A stretch of DNA of 64,000 bases from Notospermus geniculatus (taxonomy: Eukaryota; Nemertea; Pilidiophora; Heteronemertea; Lineidae): positions 546,553 through 610,552 of the forward strand of contig NMRB01000002.1 of assembly GCA_002633025.1 (NCBI GenBank), in the 5' to 3' direction. The first letter of the stretch is position 1. Every line of letters starts with the position of its first letter. The position numbers and the translations under genes are program-made. The notes under the pieces were generated by a model. The model searched no databases. It saw nothing but the letters and a program-made list of their open reading frames with translations, and was not told where the DNA came from. Positions 21,897 to 34,100 of this stretch are shown one piece after another.

Positions 21897-22252
21897 AAAT
21901 GTATTGTATTTTGATTAAAAATTCTAGGTAGGCCTATTCCCATTGGTGTTGAGAAATGGCAAAAGTCAATCACCATGTGACCTGTATTTTGCTTCCTGGA
22001 TTTCGTTTACGGTACTTCTTGCCTATTTAAGTTGTTAAAGAGTAGGCAAAATGTGATACGACAATCAGGGGGTCACGTATGGGTTGAGAAAGAAAATGTG
22101 ATGCGAGGCCCTCTCACATTGTGTGAATCATAAAAAAGCGATGGACCCATGCTCTTTTGATACCTCTTAGTGCCAGAACGTACTCTTATCAAACTAGAAA
22201 TAGACGGCTCGGAAAGGAAGTGATAATATAAAGAAAACATTCAGCCATCGCT
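21897..22252. repeat. Tandem duplication, copy 2, empty site
   Basis: It reads through CTTTTGATACCTCTTAGTG without interruption, which is the pre-insertion site of the MITE in copy 1. It differs by a few bases and a 3-4-bp deletion in GTATTATGGG. Confidence 0.92.
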
Positions 22253-24061
22253 GACCGAACAACCATTAATGTCCATCTTCCGTTACGCCTACGCCATTTT
22301 ATCTTCCTGGTCTTCTCCAAGCGAAAGCTTCTCCCAACGCACTACAATAGACGCACGAGTGTACCATTTTCAATTTTTGCCTGCCTCAGATTAGGCTTAT
22401 TGTAATATCCGATATCTCTTCTTCTTCCGCTTAACCCCTGGAAAAGTAAACGACACACCATGCCCCGGTCTTTGATATCGAATACCTTACCCGGTGCAAG
22501 AGCTGCTTTCACCTCGTGACGCGCGACAACTAAAAGCTAACTTGGTATCCATGGAGATCGTTCCTAAAGCTTTGTAGGTATAAAAGTTATAAACAATCTC
22601 TCCGGGGCCCATTTCAACTCTTCCTGACCAGACTTTCCTATACATTACTCTGTAAGCTTTGACCTTTAACGTGTACATTATTGTTGTATTCTCGACTTGC
22701 ACCAGAGTCAAGGCGTACCTATTTGTCTGTTAGAGATGAGATGCCTGCTAATCCCCCTGTTCTAATATCCATAGGTAAACTGATCATTCTCATAGAAACG
22801 ACCTGATCATATGGCTCCTGTTGCTACTCCCTCTCTGAGGCCATTGATAAAAGGCGAGATGATATTGGGTCTCGCTAGCGTCTCTCTTCGTACCTCATTT
22901 GAATATTACAATGAGGGAGACAAGGTAGCTGGCGACAGCAAGCATTGAAACGAAGACACGACAAGGTTGCCAGATCCACAATGGCCGCCACAGGATGAGA
23001 AATTACACGTATACCAAATTGTTAGACACCAACAACCTCTCGGACTGATGCTGCCGAACTGTGTGTGTTTACAGTCCTTTCGTCAAAAAGTTTGTCGTAT
23101 TCTTATTTCTTAATGATTACATGTAGGTTAATTAAAACTCGCCGACAACACAAAGTAGACAAAGAAACAAAAAGAACAACAACTGATAATATGCTTAAGA
23201 AACCAATGGCTTTGAGGTGTAACACTTTGATGACATGGGCAAAACACACACTGGTGAAATGTATGTTCATGTACAATGAATAAATGTACATGTATGTATC
23301 ATTCTGAGATTATTTGGTGTATTTGTGTAGGCGTTGGACACCAGGTAAATGTCACCAAGAAAATGACATTAGAAACGCAAAGCATTCATCACTCGACTTA
23401 CGTTCTTGTAAATCAGTGGAAGTTAGACATTGCTGGCTTCGAAATCAAGGTCGTCGTCGTGAAAAAAATGTAAACGTAACGAGAGCTTGTCAGATATGAC
23501 AGCATACATGGCAAGATGATGAATCATACCATGCAAAAAAACACTATCATGCAAAGTAAGGCTTTATTTTTACATTCACAAACAAATTAAGCAGACAATT
23601 TCGTTTTTTAACACCAAGGCTGATAAAACAGGTTACACTAAGTATGTTTTCACTTGTTTACGTGAGTCAATATTTCATTGCGACGGCCACCTCCGTTCAT
23701 TGCATTTTTAGATTGTGAAATCGAAACGTGTTGTGTTATAAAAGAAAAACTGTATCACGTAGGTTGATCACGATTACATGCTAAGTGATACGTGTACGTG
23801 CTCGGAATAGCCGTACTCGAGGGATACGGACACTAGTCCTTTGTAGTAATGCATTATCATCGCTGTGACTCCGCTGAAAAACAACTTGTTTCTAGAGATA
23901 TATCGTCCATTCCCAAAGAAGGACATCAACCCAAGGACACAATTTGGCCACGACCAGCCGAGCAGTAGAGGAATGCGATGCTGTGCCAGAATCGGTATCA
24001 AAGGAGTAACAACCCCTAGTTCAGGCAGCCACCTGACGTACGCCACACCATAGTCTCGCTT
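22253..24061. other. Gene-free stretch
   Basis: There is no gene I can name. A hydrophobic 90-codon frame at 23774-24046 (minus) has no methionine start and no clear splice site. The rest is unique, with several TACATGTA motifs. Confidence 0.4.
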
Positions 24062-24112
24062 GGCCAGACGCTACGGGCTCACCCCTTTCGGTAAATCACA
24101 CTCCGCGTCTGG
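24062..24112. repeat. Small inverted repeat GCCAGACGC
   Basis: GCCAGACGC and GCGTCTGGC face each other across 33 bases. It may be the remnant of a MITE end. A single N lies at 24142. Confidence 0.4.
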
Positions 24113-24601
24113 CTCTTTTAGAGATTAACAGTCGTGAAGACNTTTCATTAAATTTTTCACTCGGTCCCATCTGGTTGCCAACAAGATTGTCCAATTGTAC
24201 GATACAGCAAAAGAAACCCTTGAATAGAATTGTAAGCTAACGAATGTTGGTCTGATTTATCTGGTAACGTCACAGAAAAAAAATCTGTGGAACATTGGCT
24301 TGCACTGAGCGATATCATCGTGGTGACTGGCTGGAGGATAGCTCCGAAGAGTGTCTCTGACACTCCTCGGAGTCATCCTGCAGCTGTTACCGTGAGTTCA
24401 GCAGCAGTAGGCCTACCAAAATCGGAGTTGTAAGGTCACAGAGGTCTGACATTGCCGGGGTCCAGCTTCACCTATTGGTGTCGGCATTGGTGACCACACA
24501 ACAGGAACAAAAGGACTGGAAACATTATTGGATATACCAGCAGTAGAGTGATCCACGGGACAATTGTCAGAATAGCTGTGTCTCTTGTCACCACCTCCAT
24601 G

Positions 24602-24760
24602 TATAGAGTGTTTGCACCGGTGGCCATGTTGGAGGTATGAACAAAAGAATTTGTCGCCAGTCACGGTCTACGGAGATTAACTTCGATTGTTTTGGAAGTC
24701 TGTTCTTTTGTTGTATGCCTCCAACATGGCCGCTGTGACGTCACGTGCAAACACTCTATA
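24602..24760. mobile_element. TAGAGTGTTTGCAC foldback MITE, copy 1
   Basis: The ends TATAGAGTGTTTGCAC and GTGCAAACACTCTATA are inverted, followed inward by GGCCATGTTGGAGG and its complement. The interior repeats at 61855-62005 in the opposite orientation. TA duplication is possible. Confidence 0.82.
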
Positions 24761-24850
24761 GGCGTTTTTCACTGTGAGCATTCTCTATTGTCAAAGTCTT
24801 GGAACAGCATACCCTATGAATAGAGTGGCGCCGATTGTGAAAAAAACCCT
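24761..24850. mobile_element. Short foldback abutting the previous MITE
   Basis: GGCGTTTTTCAC and GTGAAAAAAACCC face each other, with CTCTATTG...GAATAGAG inside. It starts at the very TATA where the neighbouring element ends, so one may have inserted at the other's edge. Confidence 0.55.
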
Positions 24851-27205
24851 ATTGTGTGGGCCAAATGTGCCTAAAATGACTGACTCTGGAAGCCCTGTTG
24901 TATAGCCAGTCAGTGAATGCCAACAATGGACTTGGGCTGTTCTTTTTATTGTGAAATCACTCCTTTCTGTTTATACCTTAAGTTTGCAGCCCCTTTGACA
25001 GAGATTCGGAACTTTTTTTGCTTCATTTGACTTCAGATTTAAAACCAGTAGGCCTACCACTCGTTTCACTCGTTACGGCGTATTCCAACTCAACGCGTAC
25101 ATGTATAATCAGTGATCTCGCGTGAATTCAGTTTCTCGCCGCGGCCACTTTTTGCATAGATGACAGTACATGTATATGGGGCATGTGGCGGGAGCAATTC
25201 TCGTGCTGTTTTTCAGTACATATCAATAGAAATTCAAAAGATTGGCATACACCTGTCCACATGTGTCAAAATGGATTGTGGTGTTGTTATTTATATGAGA
25301 ATATCCATCAGGTGTCCTGAAAATGTGTGAAATATCGTATTAATTAGTGCCATTATCGACGTTATTAAAGTCACAGGTGTGGGCCATTTCATCAAGAACG
25401 ACAACGTTTTTCGGTATGGCTGGACTAGGCAAGCTGTTGCGATCTTATTCGCAATGTGATCGGACAGGAGGAAACCCATTGCTCCTGTCATACTTCGACA
25501 TACAAATGGTACGTTGCGATGAGATCCTGTGCATTCGGTCTCCAACACAGGGAGACATCACTGATGGTACTTTTGGGGACTATTTCTCATCAGTGAAGGC
25601 TCTACAGATCAGTATCCGTCATTTGACGGGATTTTGGCCATGATCTACAACTGCAAATTGATGAACAACTGAATGTATGAATGCACACACGATTGAGGGA
25701 GACTCCGATGTTTGTAACATTCGTGAGGTTAGTGCGTGTTTAACTCCCAGGCACCGAGTCAAATTAAGGATCATGCAGTTGAAATTCAAATCATTCATTT
25801 CATCAAAAAACTGTCATCCGTTTGTAAGCCGAAACTCAGCAATAACACATTAAAGCCAGCGAAATCGAATGCAAATTCAAATCACGCGAGTTTAAGATCG
25901 ATCACGTGCCCACGAGACTTGGTACCAAGCCGTGGGAGTTTGGAATATCACACATGGCCGTCAATGACTGAAACGCGAGTCTCTGGAGACACTGCCTCAA
26001 TCAATAGCGTGTGACCTCATGACTAATATGTTGGCTGTGATGAGTTGAGATTACGGTTTACAACAGTGTAAAGGTTTATTTGAATGCTGGATACAAGCGT
26101 GAAATATTTGATAAGAGTGAATCCCAGAGGTCTGCTATAGATGCTGTGTTTGTGTAGGCCAGTTAGTATTGATTATGCAGTTGTGGAAGCTGGAGTTGGC
26201 GAGAGTGGAATTCCTGAACTGGCAAGATCTGTCTAAACAACAGCCACAGTGGCCCAGTGAAAAAAATCGACACAAGTCGCAAGTCTTGTGCTCGAAAAGT
26301 AGCGTTTTTACTCGCCATTAAATTGGCGACAAGAAATTGGGCTTAGACGAGTGGACCACAAGCTCAGGTCAAGTTAAAGAAAAGGTCGACTATCGTGAGT
26401 TTTGTGCAACCGGGCCCTGGTCTTGGGGTGGTTTTCATTCGGTCACCCTGTACAGGACACATTTGGAACAGCATTTAAAGTTAGTGAACCACTGAATGAA
26501 GTTGTTAGAGATGTTGCGACTGAAATAAAAAATATCATTAAGATGCTTGTCATGTTTACTGCTAATTGTCGTCTGCTCTTAGGATTACTGTGACTAACTC
26601 TCGCCGAACTCTGATTCTGCCGACGAGTGCACTGATCCACTACACGTCAACAACACGTCGATTCCAACAAGCGTGGACTAATTGAGTAGTGCATGTCGTA
26701 CAGGATGACGTACGTGTGTCTGGCCATCGCGCATTGAGACTAACTTACCTCATAAAGAACAAGCAGAAAGAAAGAACAAACCTATTCATCTTAATCATCC
26801 CCGAGGCGTAATCAATTGGATCCTAATTGCAATAATATTAGCTTGATCATATTAACTAGAGACCGGTAAGAAAAAGCTAAGTTGCGTTGGGGCTTGTTCG
26901 CTGTCATGGCTGTTGGCCTTTGTGCATTGAGGATAGCTTGAAAAAGCACCATATTGATGATGACCATGACGGGGGAGGCACAGTGGGGTTGTCTAGGAGT
27001 GACTAGCACTTATTGCTTTATTGCTGCGCTGAGACCTAGCAAAAACCTTCTGGACTGCTGATGCTGGTGTCAAATCAAAGCTGCTGTCGTATACAAATTG
27101 CCATTCCTTCACATTTCGCTAATCACTATCGCATACGAAAACAAGAGAAGTACGTTGAAAAACATGCGCATATATCCGGCTCTGCTCGACAGGAAAAAAA
27201 CATAT
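24851..27205. other. Gene-free stretch
   Basis: No exon, RNA gene or repeat family is recognised. Frames of 85-98 codons at 25291-25643 overlap on opposite strands and match nothing. Confidence 0.4.
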
Positions 27206-27914
27206 GAAGTTACGTCGTTGCATCGGTGTTGAAAAGATTTGTAATGAAGTGACGTTACATCAGCGGTACTGAAAAGACTTGTAATGAAGTAACGCCACTT
27301 CATTAGAAAAGTCTTTTCAATCAGCGGTATTGAAAAGACTTGTAATGAAGTGACGTTACGTTGGTATTGGAAAGACTCGTAATAAAGTGACGTTACATCA
27401 GCGGTATTGGAAAGACTTGCAATGAAGTTAAATTAGACTTGCAATGAAATTACGTTACATTGGGATTGAAAAGACTTGTAATGAAGTGACGTTACGTCGG
27501 TATTGAAAAGACTGGTAATGAAGCGATGTTACATCGGTATTCACTGAATAGACTATTGTAATGAAGTGATGTTACATTGGTACTGAGAAGACTGGTAATA
27601 AAGTGGCATTACATCAGCGGTATTGGAAAGACTTGTAGAAGTGACGTTGTCGGTATTATTGAATAGACTTGCAATGAAGTCATCTGTAGCCTATTGAAAA
27701 GACTTGTAATGAAGTGACGTAACATCGGTATTGAAAAGACTTGTAAGGAAGTAACGTTACATCGGTATTGAAAAGACTTGTAAAGAAGTAACGTTACATC
27801 GGTATTGCGAAGACTTGTAAAGAAGTAACGGTACATCGGTATTGAGAAGACTGGTAAAGAAGTGATGTTACATCGGTATTGAGAAGACTGGTAAAGAAGT
27901 GATGTTACATCAAT
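27206..27914. repeat. 37-bp minisatellite, about 19 units
   Basis: The units run CATCGGTATTGAAAAGACTT, then GTAATGAAGTRACGTTA, for a period of 37 bp. They are most regular at 27700-27910 and more degenerate to the left. One inverted unit pair near 27280-27320 forms an AAAAGACTT...AAGTCTTTT palindrome. The 116-codon minus-strand frame through it is a product of the repetition. Confidence 0.9.
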
Positions 27915-28097
27915 ATAAATCACGTGCCAGTGCATCTTGCCTTTGATTTTAACGATCAATCAATGAGTCCTAATTTGTGAGAAAATGACGCTAAAAAATC
28001 CCCTTTTTATATACAGTGGAAGCTTCCGATAGAAAAAAAACTTGGTGTTTTTTTATCAGCACTATCATGTTCAATCTCGATAATAGCATGTCTGGAC

Positions 28098-28673
28098 ATG
28101 CCCCTGGGTTGGCTGCTGAGACTGATGACCGCATCATTTGGCCTTCGTGCATGTAGGCCATACATCATGAGGGGCGTCAGTTTGAAGATCAGCCAGCAAA
28201 TTAAATGTGACAGTCAGTTGTCGATGAAGAATTTCAAGAATCAAGCAGTTCTGATTATTGTGACCAGGGCATGTCAGCAGCAAAAGGAGTCGATGCGAAC
28301 AGTTTTCTGCTGCGTCCAGATTATAGCCACAAAATGTAACATTGTCAATTCTTTGATGGACATTCTAGAAACCTGTGACTGCAAGGCTGCAAGTCAACAT
28401 GCTTACAAGTTAGAACGAAACGTGAGAGTACGAGCCAGGGCCCGAAGCATTGCTGTTATCGTAATAAAGCTGACCACAACGAATGTATTTCCAAGAGAAA
28501 AGGCCATTAGCTTTCATTGTATGTCCATGGTCCTATGCCACGCAGAAAGTATCAGAAATCAAAAAAATCCATCCAGGATCATTGACGGACTGTTGAAGAT
28601 GAAAGGCCAAGACGAGAGTCGTTGTCTGGCTCTACTGAGACCTCCGTTCTATTACCACATCACGTCTCCTTAA
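28098..28673 (+). CDS. Unrecognised 191-codon open frame
   Basis: This is the longest uninterrupted frame in the window. By a rough estimate, a frame this long is unexpected by chance in sequence of this composition. The product would be basic and Cys-containing (FCC, CDCK), with a hydrophobic start and no domain I recognise. No splice sites, polyadenylation signal or promoter point to it. It lies between the minisatellite and the duplication at 29289. It could be a chance frame. Confidence 0.2.
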   Translation: MPLGWLLRLMTASFGLRACRPYIMRGVSLKISQQIKCDSQLSMKNFKNQAVLIIVTRACQQQKESMRTVFCCVQIIATKCNIVNSLMDILETCDCKAASQHAYKLERNVRVRARARSIAVIVIKLTTTNVFPREKAISFHCMSMVLCHAESIRNQKNPSRIIDGLLKMKGQDESRCLALLRPPFYYHITSP

Positions 28674-29288
28674 TGATACTACATGGCTACTGATATGTTC
28701 ATAATTCGCACAGTCAGAGTTCGATCTGAGGGAGTAGTTTATCATTCACGACTGAGACTTGGTCGATTGGTGGATATCCGATATGCGCCATTTTTAACTC
28801 TCTTGTTATCGGAGGTAAATAACTCATTGATCGCGACCGGTGACATGGTTTTGAGTGCATCTAGGTCGTTGGGATTTCTGGACTGAACTACAAAATAATG
28901 ATTCTTCTGGTTATCATTCCCAAACTCATGAAACTGGACGTTCTTTCAAAATCGAAATAGTGCCCGATCTGTGAAACCAGGCACAAGTCTGCGAGTGGGA
29001 AACGGATAATGAGACTGAAATCAATTTAAGCTGTTACAGCAACAAGGAATAATGCTGTTCTTCAACGATGGGTGGTCAAAAGCTTGTCACCTGATTTTGG
29101 AGACTTTGCTGGCTTTTGCCATTCCTGGACTGGGTCACATATAACTTATTATCAGTTACGTTGTTAGATAATAATCAAAGTGTTCTGTATCATTCGTCAA
29201 TTTTAAAAGTTTCATCTCTGATGTAGCTCCTATTACAGGAATTTCAAGCAAATGCGAATTAAGCCCGGAACCAACATGGGCAGTCCAT
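28674..29288. other. Gene-free stretch
   Basis: A 67-codon frame at 28683-28886 resembles nothing known. No repeat is seen. Confidence 0.4.
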
Positions 29289-30164
29289 GAAAAAGACCCA
29301 GGTGTTAGGGCTTCTTGTGACACTTTGTCTCATCAGGTTTAGAGCACATTTCCATTAGACTTTTCATAACTCGTCGTGGTTCTCATGTTTGAAGTTACAT
29401 TGGAGAAACGAATACGATACTCGATGAAGCTTCTCATGTAAATTGCGAAACAAATTGAAGACGGCAGCGAACTGACTGGAAGGTTCAAAACTTCAACACC
29501 CGCCGGGGACCGTATGATCTTTATGTCGACTGCGGAGGAAAAATTGCGTGACCTTTAATCTGGCGCATCATGTAATCTTCCTATAGGTTTAATGGGTATG
29601 AGAAAGTCTAGGTCTGGCCATCTCAAGCCCACCCTTGCCTTTATTTATAGCTGAAACTTCAACAGACTTAATACAAGTCTCGATACCCACTCAGGAGTAT
29701 CAGTCTTGTAGCCTCTGTAATCCCAGTTGATGGCTGGAAGACCATGTAGTCTGATCCTAGGATCGATCCGAGATCATCAGACGCTGTAATGGTCTGAATC
29801 ATGTGTAAAGGATACGTTAGTTCTCAACATTTGTTTAAAGGGTAGATGGTGTGAAAACGTCTCACTGACGTTATGCGTAAAAAAAGTTCTTACATCTTAA
29901 AGTACAACGACAAAGATTTTTCAAACCGACTTTTTACACTTCAAAATATCTGTTTCATTAATGCCGAAATGTTTTGTTCGAGATGGAGTCAACCGAGCCC
30001 TGTTTAAAGAGCAGAAAAAGATGGCCACGACTAATGGATGATAAAGAAAATGTCTACTTCACAGAGCTAAAAACCCGCTGGAGAGATTTTGCAAACGTAT
30101 CGATTACTGTCTCCAACTTGGGACTTTTTCCAGCGACTGATTTTTGATATTTGGTTGGATGCGC
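29289..30164. repeat. 880-bp direct repeat, copy 1
   Basis: It starts GAAAAAGACCCAGGTGTT and ends GGTTGGATGCGC. It recurs at 30240-31124 with scattered substitutions and short indels. A 76-codon minus-strand frame crosses the right end, and its tail AHPTKYQKSVAGKSP is kept in copy 2. Confidence 0.92.
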
Positions 30165-30239
30165 TGAACCTTGTTTGTTACATGAATAATGGACAACCAT
30201 GATTGGTGTCTTGTTGTCCCCACAACAGGTGAGGAGATA

Positions 30240-31124
30240 GAAAAAGACCCAGGTGTTGGGGCTTCTTGTGACACTTTGTCTCATCAGGTTTAGAGCACAT
30301 TTCCATTAGAGTTTTCATAACTCGTCGTGGTTCTCATGTTTGAAGTTACTTTGGAGAAACGAATACGATACTCGATGAAGCTTCTCACCGTGCGAAACAA
30401 ATTGAAGACGGCAGCGAACTGACTGGAAGGTTCAAAAACTTCAACACCCGCCGGGGACCGTATGATCTTTATGTCGACTGCGGAGAAAAAATTGCGTGAC
30501 CTTTAATCTGGCGCATCATGTAATCTTCCTATAGGTTTAATGGGTATGAGAAAGTCTAGGTCTGGCCATCTGAAGCCCACCCTTGCCTTTATTTATAGCT
30601 GAAACTTCAACAGACTTAATGCAAGTCTCGATACCCACTCAGGAGTATCAGTCTTGTAGCCTCTGTAATCCCAGTTGATGGCTGGAAGACCATGTAGTCT
30701 GATCCTAGGATCGATCCGAGATCATCAGACGCTGTAATGGTCTGAATCATGTGTAAAGGATACGTTAGTTCTCAACATTTGTTTAAAGGGTAGATGGTTT
30801 GAAAACGTCTTACTGACTTTATATGCGTAAAGAAAATTCTATTAGTTTTACATCTTAAAGTACAACGACAAAGATTTTTCAAACCGACTTCTTGAACTTC
30901 AAAATATCTGTTTCATTAAATGCCGAAATGTTTTGTTCGAGATGGAGTCAACCGAGCCCTGTTTAAAGAGCAGAAAAAGATGGCCACGACTAATGGATGA
31001 TAAAGAAAATGTCTACTTCACAGAGCTAAAAACCCCGCTGGAGAGATTTTGCAAACGTATCGATTACTGTCTCCAACTTGGGACTTTTTCCAGCGACTGA
31101 TTTTTGATATTTGGTTGGATGCGC
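30240..31124. repeat. 880-bp direct repeat, copy 2
   Basis: The second copy, separated from copy 1 by 75 bp of unrelated sequence. Small indels (for example at AAAACCCCGC) shift the shared minus-strand frame near its end. Allelic or true tandem duplication cannot be told apart here. Confidence 0.92.
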
Positions 31125-34100
31125 CGAAGAGCTGAAGGGATTTAAGAGATCGATATCATGTAAGGGAAACCGACATTTTTGCCTTTCATTGATCGAGAGT
31201 GTGAACAAATCGTTAGCCGAAAATTTTCATCTTTTTGATTTTTTTTCACTTAGATTTGACAGGAGCTTAAATCTCGGGAGTTGCACTTATTGCAATTTAC
31301 CCTCTGCAACCATGTAACGACCATGACAGTTGATTGACAGTTGGTTGGTCAGGCGTCCACGCAATATCAACCCCAAGGGATGGTCCCGTATCAGCGAAGG
31401 TATGTACCCAATTCAAAAACGGCGTCGTTTGAAGTACGGAACACAAAGTTGACAGGCAGTTTCGCCCGACCTGAGTTCCTTTTCCCGGTGGTGTTGATGT
31501 TGGACGCCTGACCAACCACCATCGACGACACGTATCAGCCTCCGACATTGACAGGACGCTGCAAGATCTGACCGGATTCGTGGCCGGGTGATCACGGCAG
31601 TTCATCATCTCGTTGGGGCCGGTTAATCAGAGAGATTGACAGGAACTCTCGGCAGGACATTGCATACAAATGATCGAGCTTAGATACGATCAGCTACACC
31701 CGGAACTGGCCAGCTGAGTAGGGTCGTGGCGCCGACTTTTTACCCTTTTTGACACGTCCATTCTGGCAACAGTTTCGGGGAAAGCAAAGCTGATACTGTG
31801 AGCTATCACGAATGGAGTACTAGTATGATTCAATTGTTTACTGCATAGAAACGAGCCATGCCGCAAATAAACTGACAAGGGCAATTTCTGGCAAGGCGAT
31901 TTCTTAATTTGGCAGCACAAGAAACACCAATAGTTCTGATATAAAGACTGACATCGCAGACTAGATGATAGCCCCCATGGCACTACGGCCAATGACAGCA
32001 GACATGCCCCATCCAGTTAATCTAAGGCCGGTCACGTACATTTCAATCGTACTGTTCGACATCGCTATAACCAGTGGCAAGTTAAATCCATTTCAATGGC
32101 TTCATTCGCGTTGAGGTCATGGCGAAGGTCGATTGATACAAGTCTAATCTGTATGTTTATCTCCGAAGTGACGATTGCCGAAACTCTGAAAGGAACTGAT
32201 CAAGAGCGGGTCAGCTGCTGGAGTTGTTAGACATTCTACAAGATGATTCAATCTTGTTAAAGATAATGTATCACGAGTATTTTCGCGGGCGACGAAAATC
32301 ACTGTTTATTTACATTTTGTTTGTTTGTGTCCAGTCTTTCTTTGTCTTATGAGTAGGCCTAATTTGCTGGTGCATGGCATGCCCCTCTAAAAGGTCTTTT
32401 GATACCGAAAGTATTCAATTTTGTGGGTTGGAATGTCCCAAAAGTCCAAAATAACATAATGTAAACATCAATGTTTACAAACATTGAATGTAAACAATGA
32501 AGTCGTGATACATTGTACATTATCTTTAACACCAAAGTCAAAACGAAGCGTTGCATGCTGAGCAACAGGTGCGAACATCGCTAACTATGATGACGGACGC
32601 CTGTCTACAGCAATATATTTTCCCCTAACAAGGCAAGTGGATTGTTGTGATGAGCTAAACAATAAGTTCCCTTGTCGATTTGACTTGGTTATTGAGAATC
32701 GATAAATCAAATAAACCCGAGATTAAATTTGGAATGCCTCGTGGCTCATGGCTGTTGATATAGTGAAGAGCCGCCGACTTGACAAGGGTAAACCTCTGAT
32801 TGCGTTTGGGTGGTTGTTGATTTGCGTGCAGGTCGGGTGCGTGCGGTATACGAGGCTATCGTGACTTGTAAGTGGGATGAGTCCTCTGAGAAGTCAAGGA
32901 GACTTCCGACATCTGATCAGGTTACCGTAAAATTGCGCACTGGGTTAGCAAAAAAGAACCTCGCTGTCAGATAGAACAGTGCGTGATGTACATGTACATA
33001 AAATACGTTAACGAATCCAATGGAAGTGACATGTGTGTAGGAGACTAACATTAGCCCCTACTGTGCAATGTAGGTTACTCTTACCATAGGCCTAGCCCTC
33101 TTCTAAATTTCAAGATCGCAAATGTGATCCATTACAAAATAATGTATAGTAGATCTAGGCTTGATATTGATACACCTGCAATGTCGCTGAGCAAATAATT
33201 TGCATATATATATGTATCTTCGTGTACATGTAGGCCTATCATTGCCCGAACAACCTGATTTTACACTATTTTGATGTTTACTACTGCATAATGTTGATGT
33301 ATACCATGCTTTCACATCAAGAAGGCTTCTCAGCAGTATCTAGGCTCAGTTACCCACAATAACTATATAGGGGAGCATTGTGCTAAGTCGGCCAATGGCA
33401 AGCTGACTTAAGCATACGGCTATTGATCACGAGGCGTTACGTCCTGCCCGCCACTTGTCAATTTCACATCGGTGATTAGTTCCAATTGACCAGGCTGGCG
33501 TCAGCCGTGACGACAGCCTATTCGCTGGAGTTGGTCTTTTATCGTATAGGCCTGACCACTGCAGCAGGCATTTGAATTGACTCAGCTGTCAAACTATGTT
33601 GTAATAATACAACAATAAAGCAGTGCTTTTTGTCGGTTTTACTGGACGACTAAGGTATAATCAGGGGTTCTTAGCACGCACACAACGACTCTGGCAAGAA
33701 TAATGATGTAACGAAACGTAGCCACCTTCCTATAGCCCACCTAGCGGGACAAACCTATTTAGCTCAAGTGGTAGAGCATTTGGACTTGTTGGACGCTGTG
33801 GCTCTTCATTTCTTTTACAGTGATGTAGTTCGCACATAAGCCGAAGTAACTGAAGTCAGAATCATGAAACAGAAAATAACACACTTACCTATAAGAAGTC
33901 AGTTCGGACGTATATGAAACGAGAGAAATTGAAGACAGATATATTAAAGGTCAATGTATACTAAAAATATCAGAAGCTTTGTTAGATCCACTGAGATTTC
34001 CGATAAAGATGAAATAGCTCTGGGGAAATTGTTTGATGTATAAGTCATCAAGGACTTATATTCTTTCGTTCACCTATTTGTCTGTTCGTAACCTTACTTT

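Noticed and set aside
23774-24046. Hydrophobic 90-codon minus-strand frame, as a membrane-protein exon
   Set aside because: There is no ATG start and no convincing acceptor. An upstream stop and a small inverted repeat lie at its edge, and no family resemblance is seen.
26749-26798. Signal-peptide-like minus-strand exon (hydrophobic, starting ATGATTAAG) before a strong GTAAGT donor, considered as nAChR exon 1
   Set aside because: It ends in phase 2, while exon 2 at 13672-13811 needs a phase 1 partner. The two would not join in frame.
27206-27914. CRISPR-like array
   Set aside because: The units are contiguous without unique spacers, in an animal genome. It is a minisatellite.
27609-27959. 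116-codon minus-strand frame with repeated SLQVFSIPM
   Set aside because: It arises from the 37-bp minisatellite. The unit is not a multiple of three, and the frame is kept only by chance indels.
29943-30040. Short plus-strand frame starting MPKCFVRDG, resembling the start of a THAP finger
   Set aside because: It stops after 26 codons and lacks the second Cys and the rest of the domain.
33757-33793. tRNA gene
   Set aside because: Only the D-arm and A box are present; the T-arm and B box are missing.
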